Below, in pieces: positions 49,310 to 59,592 of a stretch of 62,000 bases of DNA. How positions within the stretch are numbered: position 1 is the stretch's first letter; the number at the start of each line of letters is the position of its first letter. Source of the stretch: Cristatella mucedo (Eukaryota > Bryozoa > Phylactolaemata > Cristatellidae); assembly GCA_009760855.2 (NCBI GenBank), contig WPIO01000064.1, positions 980,001-1,042,000 on the forward strand, read 5' to 3'. The notes under the pieces were generated by a model that saw nothing but the letters and a program-made list of their open reading frames with translations, did not search any database and was not told the origin of the DNA. The translations under genes were made by a program, and so were the position numbers.

Positions 49310-49400
49310 ATTGATGATATTAATACGTTTTAATAGCGCCCTCATAGAACTGAATCTCCTTCTAGGCACTTTACAGATGCTGTCTAGACGGCATTACCAA
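49310..49400 (-). mobile_element. L2-type LINE 3' tail
   Basis: AATAGCGCCCTCATAGAACT and GAATCTCCTTCTAGGCACTT then TACAGATGCTG match the reverse complement of the L2 terminus. Confidence 0.7.
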
Positions 49401-49638
49401 ATTATTGTTGGTAGCATCCACAAGCAGCACGCATAGTGTAAGCAGGTACATGTGTAGTTTGATGCCTCGACAGCAAGCACGCGAGGTACGGAAACACTCA
49501 GGGTCAAAGAATAGCAGTGTATTTTTGCTCGCAACAACGCGACGGCTCACGTAACCGTGCTCTCCTGCGCCCTGCGGTCTCTCCGCCCCATCCGCGGCAG
49601 GCCGTGGCTCATAAAACAAACTAATCAAACCATGAACC

Positions 49639-49860
49639 TCAATAAACCATAAACTTAAGCCCGCGGCAGTGACATAAGAGCTCATCGTCCACACGAAGAA
49701 CGAACCACAAAGAGTGACAAGTGAAACCCTCGGTGCATGCTGCAATAGTATCATAAACACGGTCGACTTGAATCAGACAGACCTCTTCACCGCGGTCCTC
49801 AGAACGTTTTGCAATATGGCCTCCGCAATCGTCTTTCAAAACACCGGAACTGCCCGTGAA
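49639..49860 (-). CDS. Candidate coding exon 2, cysteine-rich, unknown
   Basis: This minus-strand open frame ends in TGA near 49639 and contains GVLKDDCGGHIAKR, EEVCLIQVDRVYDTIAACTE and LLCHCRGLKFMVY, with six cysteines in about 60 codons. It lies about 80 bp downstream of the candidate exon at 49937-50236 on the same strand. An acceptor-like ATGTAG| near 49892 and a CAG near 49850 are available, but neither gives a phase I can confirm. No family is recognised. Confidence 0.22.
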   Translation of the reverse strand, partial: FTGSSGVLKDDCGGHIAKRSEDRGEEVCLIQVDRVYDTIAACTEGFTCHSLWFVLRVDDELLCHCRGLKFMVY

Positions 49861-49936
49861 ACGAATGCACGTCGTTCACTTGCTGAAAACCTACATGTAG
49901 CATGACGGTAGCCGTCCATTCGACTAGGTCACGAAG

Positions 49937-50236
49937 TGTCTACGTAACAGCAACCACGCATTCGACGCAGCGACTGACGACACTCAGCTCTCTCCGCAAC
50001 CGGTTCGCATTGTCTATAACCGGATTCTCTGTGAACGGATAGGACGTAGTTACGCACCGGTAGACGCCATTCTCGGTGCCTGTACTTAGCGCTGCTCTGG
50101 GCTCGGTGCTACTTTCAGCTGCCAATGAAGTGCATTCCTCCTCGAAGAAAGCTGCAGTTAACAGCTCGACACTCGTCTCAGCTGCTCTATAGACAGAGAG
50201 CAACTTGTACATGACGTAGGGCTCCAGCTGCACGTG
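49937..50236 (-). CDS. Candidate coding exon, unknown function
   Basis: The minus frame is open from an acceptor-like CACGTGCAG| near 50233 to a TAG near 49940. The product begins LEPYVMYKLLSVYRAAETSV and includes FFEEECTSLAAESSTEP, GVYRCVTTSYPF and LRRELSVVSRCVEC. It has mixed charged and hydrophobic residues and four cysteines, and it does not look like repeat or LINE sequence. A second open stretch lies downstream on the same strand at 49860-49639 (EEVCLIQVDRVYD, ACTEGFTCHSLWFVLR, LLCHCRGLKF). Together they could be exons of a cysteine-rich protein, but I cannot match them to a family and cannot fix the splice joins. Chance ORFs remain quite possible. Confidence 0.27.
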
Positions 50237-50239
50237 CTT

Positions 50240-51559
50240 TTATTGGATGCTTGCCGGCGAGACCCATACGCTTCAAATGCCTGCATCTTAACTCTGCTAC
50301 GCCTGCTGCTCAGATTTCTCATTTCTGTCGACGGGTGGCCATTCCAGCGTGTCGCTAATCCAAGGCACCATTTCCTGCGGCGTTTTCTCACTTCTCTTTA
50401 TTAGACGTTCGGAGCGCAGCAATGTCTAGCCTGGCTAACCGCAGCTAGACGCTGCTCTGACAACGGCGCAGCCATTAGTATTCAGCGTCTGAAAAGCTGA
50501 CCGCACCGATCGTGGATCTTGCTCAATCCAAGCATTCGTTTCCGGGATGCATTCGTAGCTAGGATTCATTCGCTGCGTGGATACCCTCAATCATCCAATC
50601 ATCCAATGCCGTTGTATCGCTGGGGATTTGCCTAAGACAGTTAAACAGGACTATTGGAAATCCGCCAGCCTCTTTTGAGATACCAAAGGGGAAGTATTCT
50701 TTTCCCCAACGCAACCTCGAGGCGTCGGGTAGGTCACTAGCATCACCAGCAGCACATCAGCAGGAACTGATTCCGGAATTGGGGCTTTAAATGAGTGTTT
50801 TTTTTTATAAAAACGAGTCAGCATTAACTTTCCCCGTGGGTTACAGAAATTTTAGTCTGATGTCGCCGAGGGTTCTGATTCATAATAAAAAAACTCAAAG
50901 TATACATGCTTCTACATTGCATTCATTGCAAACCATCGAATTACATCGCAGCATTACTATTTTAGACTTTATTAACTATGGAATATGTTGCCTCTTGCTA
51001 TTCAAATAAATGCTGAGCTACTCGCCGCCACTGCTCGGACAACCATAAAGGCGATCGCTATATTTCTAGTCACACAGTAGTTGTAAGACCCGTTAAGCGA
51101 AGCAGTATTTCAGAACTAATATATTAGTCTCTGTAGTATTTGATTATGTCTATATTATATTTTTCTTCGTTTAGCTTATACGATTGACCCTGGCTATAAA
51201 ATCCGCTTAAATCGTTCAAATTTGTTCGCGTGAATCGCGTATTACCAGGTTCATAACGAAAGCCCTACCTCCTTGAACTTTGATCTAGCAATTATTTTCC
51301 GAAAGCCAAGCTCACTAATGGAAGACTCAGTCTTCGACATGGAGGTCTTTCTTTACGATAGAACACTAACGTTGAATTGGTAGCTGCAGTTTCGCGCCAT
51401 TCGTGTAATTAAACCTTTGACTCTAATGGCTAGAGATATTCAGCTTGCTTCAGCTACTCAGTCACACGGCGAAGGTTGGACACATTCAGGACCTCATGAC
51501 CAGTAAGAATAATGGCCATAGTAATTGTTACATAAAAATTATATAACAGTGAGAGAAGC
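50240..51559. other. No gene seen, AT-rich
   Basis: No domain-bearing ORF and no assignable repeat. Confidence 0.4.
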
Positions 51560-51800
51560 ATAAATATTTCTAGGTACTTTACCTACATGCGTTGAATAGG
51601 AAGCGTACAAGGAAACGGAGGGACCTATAGGTGCACAATGAAAACTTCAGACCGGTACGCGGCCTGATGGCATAGCCAGTGCTAATTAGTGAGATTCGCG
51701 AAGTGGGGCCGCAGTTGCATTGTTTCCGACGGACAGGCCTACATAGTTGCTGAGTTGTGCACAAACTGTGGACCCCTAATTGGACTAGCAGGAAGACCTA
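51560..51800 (-). mobile_element. L2-type LINE relic with internal deletion
   Basis: ATATTTCTAGGTACTTTACC at the left matches the L2 tail. GGACAGGCCTACATAGTTGC and GAGTTGTGCACAAACTGTGG match L2 reverse transcriptase sequence at 58660-58705. Confidence 0.65.
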
Positions 51801-51909
51801 CAAGTAGCGATTTTCAGAAGTGCGGTCGGGATTCCAGCAGTCCCTTGGAGAGAGCAAAAGGTTAGTTACGTCCGTGTCCGCAGGCAGCTGGCGAAAAAAA
51901 CCCGTTTGG

Positions 51910-52185
51910 CTACGAGAGGGCTTGACCAGCTGGGGCCGATAAGAGGTGCAGCCAGCTGCGATTGGCAAGCTCGCGGTTCCCACGCACGCCCCCCGCCAGA
52001 ACCTTCTGGAAGAGGCTGGCAGATTCCAAGCGGTGCGGCAGGAGCAGCGAGCGCTCGGCCACAGGGAAAGCCGCCTCGTCCCTTGCGTCCGCCTCTGCGG
52101 GGCCGCCGCCTCCGAGTAGCTCTTCGGCAGAGCTCCGGGTGAGGCCGCACGGTCTGGCCACCAGGCACATCTTTTTCTCACGCAC
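51910..52185 (-). CDS. Candidate first exon in CpG-rich block, unknown
   Basis: The minus frame from the ATG at 52170 (A at -3) encodes MCLVARPCGLTRSSAEELLG and continues with FPVAERSLLLPHRLESASLF and NRELANRSWLHLLSAPAGQA to a stop near 51910. Third codon positions are mostly G or C. It lies directly downstream of tandem E-boxes. Other frames are also open here, which is common in GC-rich DNA, and no family is recognised. It may be an exon of an unseen gene, or no gene at all. Confidence 0.25.
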   Translation of the reverse strand: MREKKMCLVARPCGLTRSSAEELLGGGGPAEADARDEAAFPVAERSLLLPHRLESASLFQKVLAGGVRGNRELANRSWLHLLSAPAGQALS

Positions 52186-52313
52186 CTTGCACCACCTCTA
52201 AAGCCGCATCGCACACAGCCGAGCGACCGTCTCTGTTCCTGGCGAGTGCTCGCCGATCAGCAGCGCTCCAACAGGCGATAGGGGCGACCGATGCAGTCGT
52301 CGCTCACGCCCGT

Positions 52314-52330
52314 GTCACGTGTCACGTGAC
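52314..52330. promoter_or_regulatory. Tandem CACGTG E-boxes (CLEAR-like)
   Basis: The 17 bases GTCACGTGTCACGTGAC contain two CACGTG cores (52316-52321 and 52323-52328). The right half, GTCACGTGAC, is identical to the CLEAR consensus bound by TFEB/MITF-type bHLH-zip factors and is also a good USF site. It lies in a CpG-rich block about 150 bp upstream of the minus-strand ATG at 52170. Binding is inferred, not shown. Confidence 0.45.
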
Positions 52331-52494
52331 GCTTCGGTTGTGGCGGATTCCGTAGCCGACGCTCGCCGCTAATGAAACCCAAGTAGAATGACGTTTTAAA
52401 TTGACACCGTCGTGACGCGTTCAGATGCTGCATCGCCCCTAGTAGTAACCCGCTTTCGCGGCCTCTCCACTGGTGAACCAGCGAGTCTTCACCA

Positions 52495-52765
52495 TAACTC
52501 AGGTCGTCTGGGCTTGCTTAGACAGGGATACTACATCGAAACTGGTATATGAAGGCGTTATATCCCTCACGACTTATGTCACTCGCTGTTTAATGGTCTA
52601 TCGGTCCCTTGGTCCTCTGGCTCCAGCCTTCCTATCAGAACTACTCCCGGATCAGGCAATGAATCTTAAAACCCGCTGTTCTGATTCGATTCGTTTAGCC
52701 ATACCTCGCGCGAAAGTCAAAACCGTTGGAGACCGCGCCTGTAGTTCCTATGCTCCCAATATTAG
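52495..52765 (+). mobile_element. L2-type reverse transcriptase relic
   Basis: The + frame reads ACLDRDTTSKLVYEGVIS, then LAPAFLSELLPDQAMNLKTR and VKTVGDRACSSYAPN. This aligns with L2 ACLDKDTTSKLVHAFVTS, MAPAYLSDILPHQAKHRTTR and LKSFGDRAFSSYAPK, with an internal deletion. Confidence 0.8.
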
Positions 52766-54024
52766 GTCCGTTTTTTAATAGAAAAGTCGTCGAGCTAACG
52801 CTCATCTAATAGTTCAACGACGTGCATATCCCCTTAAGGTCTCAGTAAGCTCCACTAGCGTTTAGTGATTTTGAAGAATTTTCCGAAAAGCCAAGTTCGT
52901 ATGAGCGTTTCTGGTGAATACTGATACCGACAAGGCCTGCTTAAAGCATGTCTGCACATTTTACCGTAGCACGTAGAAATCATAAGATTTATAGACATCT
53001 AAATGGTCGCCGATTGTGCCCATCGTCGATCGGGGTGTGCTTTCATGAGCAGGCCACCATTTAATCCCTGCAACCAAGCCTGCAGCCACTATCGGAGCTT
53101 TTTCGCCCATTTTTAACTACCATACTATTCGATGCGAATGTGCATGCCTGTTATGTTTTCGTTATTTTCCTTCAAATGCATTTTTGAATGCTGTCATCTT
53201 TGCTATGGTTTGAGGATTCGGTATCTCCGGCTGGAAGCCCAGACAAAGCAAGAGGCGATATAGGATGCCTTTTTCTGAACCGCTCTCCCTCAGGTACTGC
53301 AGTTAATAGCTCTAACCTATCGGTCATCAGGCCGGCTACAACTCTGGTGGCCAACTTAGAGTGTGCCAATGGAATGAGCGTGCGATGTCTAAAGAAACCC
53401 AAATAATATATCATATCATTCTTGGCAACTCACGTGAAACATTTGTTGTAACGTGAATCTGGCTGACATCAGCAAATGACAGGCCACGACCGACGTTACC
53501 CTTACTGGCACGTTTTCTTCATACCCGAGTTCAATAAGTACTAGTAGGGGAAAAGCCATTGTTGGCAGTTCCTTCCTCAGTTTCTAGCTGTTGTAATCTT
53601 ATTAAAAGCAGTCTTTGGAGTATTTAAAGAGTCACTCGATCAACAAGCTGCCAATGGCTGTATTAATCTGCTATGGCTAAGGTCCTATAAAAATGGTAGA
53701 TTTCAGATTAGAGATGAGAACGTGAAGCCTTCATCCGTAAGCCGATTCCGTTTCCGACCACAGTCTAGGATTTACTTTTTTATGCAGATAAGATACCGCC
53801 GAAGCAGTTCCTAATCTCCGCTTGCAATAGAGCGTGTCAATCTCTCTCGAATCCTGAGCAGCATGCATTGCTGACAAACACACTTGCACGGCAGCAAAAA
53901 TTTGCAAATTGAAGGCGGCAAAAACAACTTAGGTTGAAACCATATAAAGCCGCTTATAAAAGAGCTGTCTGAATTACTCCTATCGGCTAGTGAGGAATAT
54001 TTCCTTGTAGCACCTGCATGCAAG
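52766..54024. other. No gene seen
   Basis: Short ORFs only, with no domain and no assignable repeat. Confidence 0.4.
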
Positions 54025-54580
54025 CTCAGCATCTTGTTCCAACGTGACCTTTCGCCAGATTACTACGCCAAATTTACGTTCAAGCTTGCCACATTAAACC
54101 TATGCACACTTGGTGCTAATTTGACCAGCTTAAGCAGGGATACCAGATCCAAGCTGGTCCGTGCAGTTTCGACATCCCGCCTACACCGCTCCGATTCACT
54201 CCTTGAAGGTCTTCGGGTCTGTGCAACAAGCCGTTCACAGATGGAGCCGAACTCTGTAGCTAGGTCTGTCTGTCACGGGCTTCTTAGCTACCTCGTGGGA
54301 GTGCTCTCTCAGCAACCAACACTGGCTACACATCAAGCACCCTTTAGCTGTTCTGCTTCCAGACCCTGGAGCTTACTCCCGACTGACCTCACGACCTTTC
54401 CCTGACTTGATAACAGTTGAGAGGACGCTAAAAGCCCGCCTGTTTGTCACCGTGAGCTAAGTCTAAATTAATTGTCATTTGCATGCTGTTCATGATGAAA
54501 ATTATCATGCTATCGCTAGCCATGTAACGTGGTTCTTTTCTTACAGATAAGAAGTGTCTAGAATTAGATGTAGTTCACTT
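54025..54580 (+). mobile_element. L2-type LINE 3' relic
   Basis: The + frame reads ILFQRDLSPDYYAKFTFK, LSRDTRSKLVRAVSTSRLHR and MEPNSVARSVCHG, parallel to L2 VIFQSDLSLDDHIS, LDKDTTSKLVHAFVTSRLDF and VQNSAARLVCRE. A degraded 3' region follows (GAAGTGTCTAGAATTAGATG). Confidence 0.8.
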
Positions 54581-55084
54581 TTCACGCTACACAGACGTCT
54601 TAATATTCCTAAGACCAGCAGTTGAAAATGCTGGCTGAATTACCTGAGGTTGGAGGTAAAGTAAGAGTAAAGAAATGGTATGGCGATTTAATAGCGTCAT
54701 TAGTAGCGAGGCAGAAGAGCCTGTCATTCCACTTTGCAGCAGGCAGTAGAGGAGTTTTTGCTGCAGCTCACAGACGTACAGCCTCGGTCACGAAGTGTGA
54801 TCGTTTTACCCAGAGGATCACTTACCACTTCACGGTCTCCCATCTTTCGTTTTCGTAGAAATTTTCATCAAATCTGATTTTCATGCAGTTTTTGAAACAC
54901 TCAGATGAGGATAGCTCGTCAAGAAAAAGGGGATTCAGGCACAGCTGTGGCACATAGAAAGCACCCTCCTCCGCACGAATTACGAGATCCTAGGCAGATA
55001 CGATGGTTCGAAAATGAGTGCGTCGGTCCTTCTAAACGTAGCGGATGCACTCAATCGAAGCAAGCAATTGAAAAAGTCGCTGCC

Positions 55085-55160
55085 GGGTACTGGAGGGCAC
55101 TGGGAGCATCGGTATCTGTACTGGATATCGGTACTGGAGGGCACTGGGAGCACTGGCTCA
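55085..55160 (+). repeat. Short direct duplication
   Basis: GGTACTGGAGGGCACTGGGA followed by GCA occurs twice, at about 55085 and 55131. Confidence 0.85.
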
Positions 55161-56360
55161 CAGAGAAACTAGGTGCAGCGACCGGTCAGACCGACGAGGC
55201 TCTGCCGCGACTTGATTAGTACTCTTTCGGCATTAACCAGCAAGTTTCGTTTCACTGTCAGAGTTCGTCTGGCTGGTCCGTTGCAAGCTGAGTCTCGCGG
55301 TGTCCGTTCACGGTTGGTTACTGCTCTTAATACGTGTATGCACAGCTCGGCTCAAGAGGGTTAATTTTTTACCTCAGCTTTTGACTATCACTTCCAAACT
55401 GACTAGAATGTCCAGATGGCAGTTATCATTCATATTTTTACTAGTGGCCGAAGTGACACACAAACTGAGCGCCTGACGTGCACACTTGGATGTTGGCCAA
55501 CTCCCCGAAGCTAGCGATAACGAAATGATGATGCCCACGATGACATAAACCAATCTCCTCATATAAAATATTAATAGAAAATTAATAATATACAATGTAA
55601 CACAATGAAAAATAATATATGTATACAATAGAAAATATTGAACGTGCCACAGAAATAATTGACTTTGAGCTTTTAGTCGGGGGGAGATGCATTGTATCTT
55701 CAAGTGATCGCAATTTATGTATCCTCTTTGGCGACTGCCTGAGGCTTTGTTCAGAAAATGATATCCCACAGCCAGTCATGGAGACAGATGAGCACTGTAA
55801 TGCCGAGGATTCTTTGTTTAAGCGACATATTTATTTCGGCATCTCTTCATCCTGCACAGCAAATGCACGTACTCTTATGGGCTATTACTAGCATCAATGT
55901 CATCATTTGCAATCTTCATTCTTGATCTTTGCTCAGGGCTGAGGTCCATTTTCCAAAATCGCCAGCTAAACATGCGACAAGCTCCCTGGCTCTTCCCAAG
56001 CTAGGCAGGCAACTCTGAATTGATGCCACTGTCCAAAAAAAGTGCCTTACAGATAAATACTGCCAAAGTCTAGTCTTAAAATGAAGAAGACTGGTTAAGT
56101 GCTCCCTTCGCTATAAGAGCTTTGGGGGCAAGTATTTGATTCGTTTACACTAAGTAATGTATGGCTCGTGTTCCGACAGCACAGAGAGCATGCTGCTTCC
56201 GGTTAGTAATAGTGTTTTGTGCTGCCTTTAGAAGTCACGCTGGTAACCCGACGTGGCCGCTCGAACGCACCTTCATCAAGCTGAGCTGCGGTATTTATCT
56301 TTAGCGTGACTTATCTTAATGGCACCATCGCGATCTGCATCACTGAGTGCCACACGCACT
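55161..56360. other. No gene seen
   Basis: No domain-bearing ORF. AT-rich around 55560-55630. Confidence 0.4.
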
Positions 56361-56361
56361 C

Positions 56362-56605
56362 GAATTTTCCAAGGCTCGTCAAAGCAGGCGAAGATAGGGC
56401 TGGGTCCCCTTGACTATAAGCCGACCCTCATGACCCTGACTAAATTTGTAAAAGAGGTTTGAGGTCCACGACACTTGGCTCTTGAATTTTCTGAGGCACC
56501 CCAAGGCATGCGGAGATAAGGCTGGGTGACCTTCACTGATAGCTAATCCTCGTGACGCCTAACTGAGGCTGTAAACGGGTCGTGAGATTCACAGGACCCT
56601 TTTCT
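56362..56605 (+). repeat. Diverged 122-bp tandem duplication
   Basis: Unit 1 starts GAATTTTCCAAGGCTCGTC at 56362 and unit 2 starts GAATTTTCTGAGGCACCCC at 56484. Internal landmarks recur in order (GATAGGGCTGGGT with GATAAGGCTGGGT; CCTCATGACCCTGACTAA with CCTCGTGACGCCTAACTGA). Confidence 0.75.
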
Positions 56606-57159
56606 GGAGTCGCGTGGAAGTGATGCAATTGAGGTAATGTACCACCAGATGGCGGGTCGCACGGCCAGTATGATTTAGAATGTACGAAGAGGAGGCAATG
56701 CTTGACGGGGTACAGAAAAGGATTGAGAGATTGTTAGAGTGAGACGAAGGGAAGGGCTGAAATCTGCTGAGGATACCTTGATAAAAACCTGAATACATTC
56801 TAGAAAAAAGAGCTCTCCACCTCAAGATCCTATACAATTCCCTTTCCGGTCTTTACTGGAAATAAATGTGGTCTAACCATGAATAAGATCGTTTGTGCTT
56901 CTCTGGATAAAATGGTTTCTCCAAAGTCTTTCTAATCGCCCATCACAAGACCTATAATTAAAAAACTCCCGAATTGGATTCGGAGGTCTCCTCGAAGCGT
57001 TTCTTTTCTCCTTTGTTGTCAAAGATTCTCCAAGAGATTGTTGTTAAGCAGCAGCAATTGTGCACAACTCATTGAAAGGAATGAATCGTTAGAAAAAACT
57101 TCTTTCGGGATTCCAGCGACATCACTGTCACCGTCACTGACATCCCGGCACTGCTCTTC

Positions 57160-57690
57160 TCCACGTGACCTAAGACATTCACAGAGTTACGATGACAGTA
57201 TTGCTATTGCCCTAGCCCTGCTTTACCTATTAGCTGCCTTCAGCAGTGTCGATTTCGATACCCTACTACTCTCGGTCTGGCATATGAGATGCACTGGTGC
57301 TATTCAAACCGTACGAGGCCGATCAAGTTGAGCTGCGTGTAGTGCTTCGCTCAAGTCTTGTCGAGGAGGCAAAGACACATGCTGTCGAGTTCTTCAAGGG
57401 TCGGTTCTCGGTCCCCATTCGTTCCGAGCGTTGGGGGGGGCGGGGGAGTGATTCATACTTAGGTGATCGGCTATAATATCTACGCTGACACTAATCAGCT
57501 ACGTTTGTCGTTTAAACCGTCGGAATATTCTGCAGCGACTGCATACAACTCTTTAGTCTCAGAGCGAATTTGTGAGTTTACGTGGGAGATACATTACGTC
57601 ACATTAAAACAAGACTCGCGGAAAATAAAAGTTTTTTTCAAACATCTTTCTGCTAGCATGGCTGTGAATTATGCGTAGTCGACGTCCACA
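57160..57690 (+). mobile_element. Family B reverse transcriptase relic
   Basis: The + strand reads LLYLLAAFSSVDFDTLLL, then VIGYNIYADTNQLRLSFKPS and EYSAATAYNSL. This aligns with family B AFDTIDHEVLLERL and [20 protein letters not shown]. Two substitutions hit the catalytic box (YADT for YADD). Confidence 0.75.
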
Positions 57691-57744
57691 GTTCGAGACA
57701 GGCTGGCAATCACTTTGCATACGTAAATGCATAAATATGCGGCG

Positions 57745-57830
57745 GATGTGCCCTCGTGGCTCAATAGATGACCCCTAGTTTGAGGACTTTTGGTTTGATT
57801 GCAACCCACCACGTTGAAAGAATCTCTCTC
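57745..57830 (+). mobile_element. Possible old tRNA-like SINE
   Basis: CTCGTGGCTCAATAGATGA (A-box-like) and GGTTTGATTGC (B-box-like) have suitable spacing, but no tail is recognised. Confidence 0.28.
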
Positions 57831-58296
57831 GCTTGCACTCTGCAAAATCTTTAAATTTAGTTCCTTGGATACCTTCATATTGACGTGAGCGGGGCGGCGG
57901 GACAGGAAGAGCTGTGTGTATCTATGCATAGAGGCAACGAGGACAGCTTTGGAGCCCCTATCGTAGCGCCGCCGCCCTTATACCAAAGAGCTTTCGCAGT
58001 GATATTCCTGAGCAACCGAATTCCTTTTCCCGTCGACACCAAATGAGAGTCGCAGCATTTAAATAATAATAATAATAATAATTCACTTGATAAAGCAGCC
58101 TCAGAGAACTCAATCTCTCTCTAGGCGCTTTACACTTGCTGCAAAGGGAAATGCAATTGAATGGTAAGTAAAATCATGCTTGAAAAACAAACGAGATGAA
58201 TAATATGGTTAGGGGTGACATGCACAGGGTCAGCATGCAAATGTGGTTAGTGGCAGCATGCACAGTGTCAGCACGCATAAGCACATCAAAGACGAA

Positions 58297-59592
58297 TCAC
58301 AGGGACCCACTAAATGCTGTCCTAAATAGGTGTGTTTTTAGGTTCCTTTTAAATTTGGTCAGGTCAGGGGATGTTTTGACGCAGGTCGGGAGGGAGTTCC
58401 AGGCTTTGGGAGCATATGAACTAAATGCACGGTCTACAAAGGACTTAAGGTTTGTATGAGGTATTTCTAGACTGTTGGATTCCGAGAAGCGGGTGGTACG
58501 ATGCTTGGCCTGATGGGGTAGTATATCTGACAGATAGGCTGCAGCCATAGAATGAAGGGACCTAAAAGTGAGCGACAAAACCTTGAAGTCAATCCGTTGC
58601 TTGACTGGTAGCCAATGCAGGTCGGCGAGAAGTGGAGTAATGTGGCAACTGCGACGCTCACGACAGACAAGCCTAGCTGCAGAGTTTTGCACCAGCTGCA
58701 ATCGCCTGATCGCACATGCTGGTAGGCCAGTAAGCAGTGAGTTGCAGAAGTCGATACGGGATGTCACGAATGCATGAACTAACTTGGACGTGGTATCTTT
58801 ATCTAAACAAGCCCGAATTTTAGCAATGTTATGAAGCTGAAAATAGGCGGATTTGACTGTGGAGCTGATATGGTCGTCTAACGAGAGGTCGCTTTGGAAT
58901 ATGACACCTAGATTCCGAGCTGATTCGACAGGAGATATGCTGGCAGAGCCAATTTTGAGAGTCAGCCTTTCCAATCTCTGGATCCCACTGGGTTTGCCCA
59001 TAGCTAGTAAGTTAGTTTTATCATCGTTAAGTTTTAGAAAATTTGCTGCCATCCATGTGCAGATGTCATCAATGCATGCAGCTAGTGAGTTAAGAGAATT
59101 TGAGGTGCTCGAAGGCTGGGAGGGATCAAAGCAAAGGTACAACTGAGTGTCATCCGCATAGAAGTGAAAGCCTAGATTGTGCTTGGCAATCACATCAGCA
59201 AGAGGCAGAGTATAAACCGTGAAAAGAACCGGACCTAGCACTGAGCCCTGAGGTACTCCATATTTCAGAGGTACTTCAGATGATCTTTGTCCATTCACGT
59301 CAATACTCTGGAGTCTCCCACTGAGATAGGACCTGAACCACTGCAGAGCAGTGCCAGTGATGCCCAGGCGAGATGAGAGGCGCTCTAGAAGAACTTTGTG
59401 ATCGATGGTATCAAAAGCTGCTGAAAGATCAAGCAAAACAAGCAGAGACACTCTACCCATGTCTGCATTCCTAAGTAGGTCGTTGTATACCCGAAGCAAT
59501 GCTAACTCTGTGGAGTGATTAGCTCTAAAGCCAGACTGGAACTTACTAGCAAGGTGTGAGGTTTCGATATGCGAGTTTAGCTGGTCCGCCAC
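58297..59592 (-). pseudogene. L2 reverse transcriptase core
   Basis: This 431-codon open frame has SKFQSGFRANHSTELALLRV, LLDLSAAFDTIDHKVLLERL, GVPQGSVLGPVLFTVYTLPL, the catalytic [12 protein letters not shown] and the C-terminal SSYAPKAWNSLPTC. It is uninterrupted but separated from the upstream endonuclease frame by a shift near 59585. It would have been part of one polyprotein. About 16 of 400 residues differ from the copy at 46305-47558. Confidence 0.9.

Noticed and set aside
54640-54850. Possible type-2 SINE on the minus strand
   Set aside because: GAGGCAGAAGAGCCT and CCTCGGTCACGAAG resemble parts of the family, but A and B boxes cannot be found.
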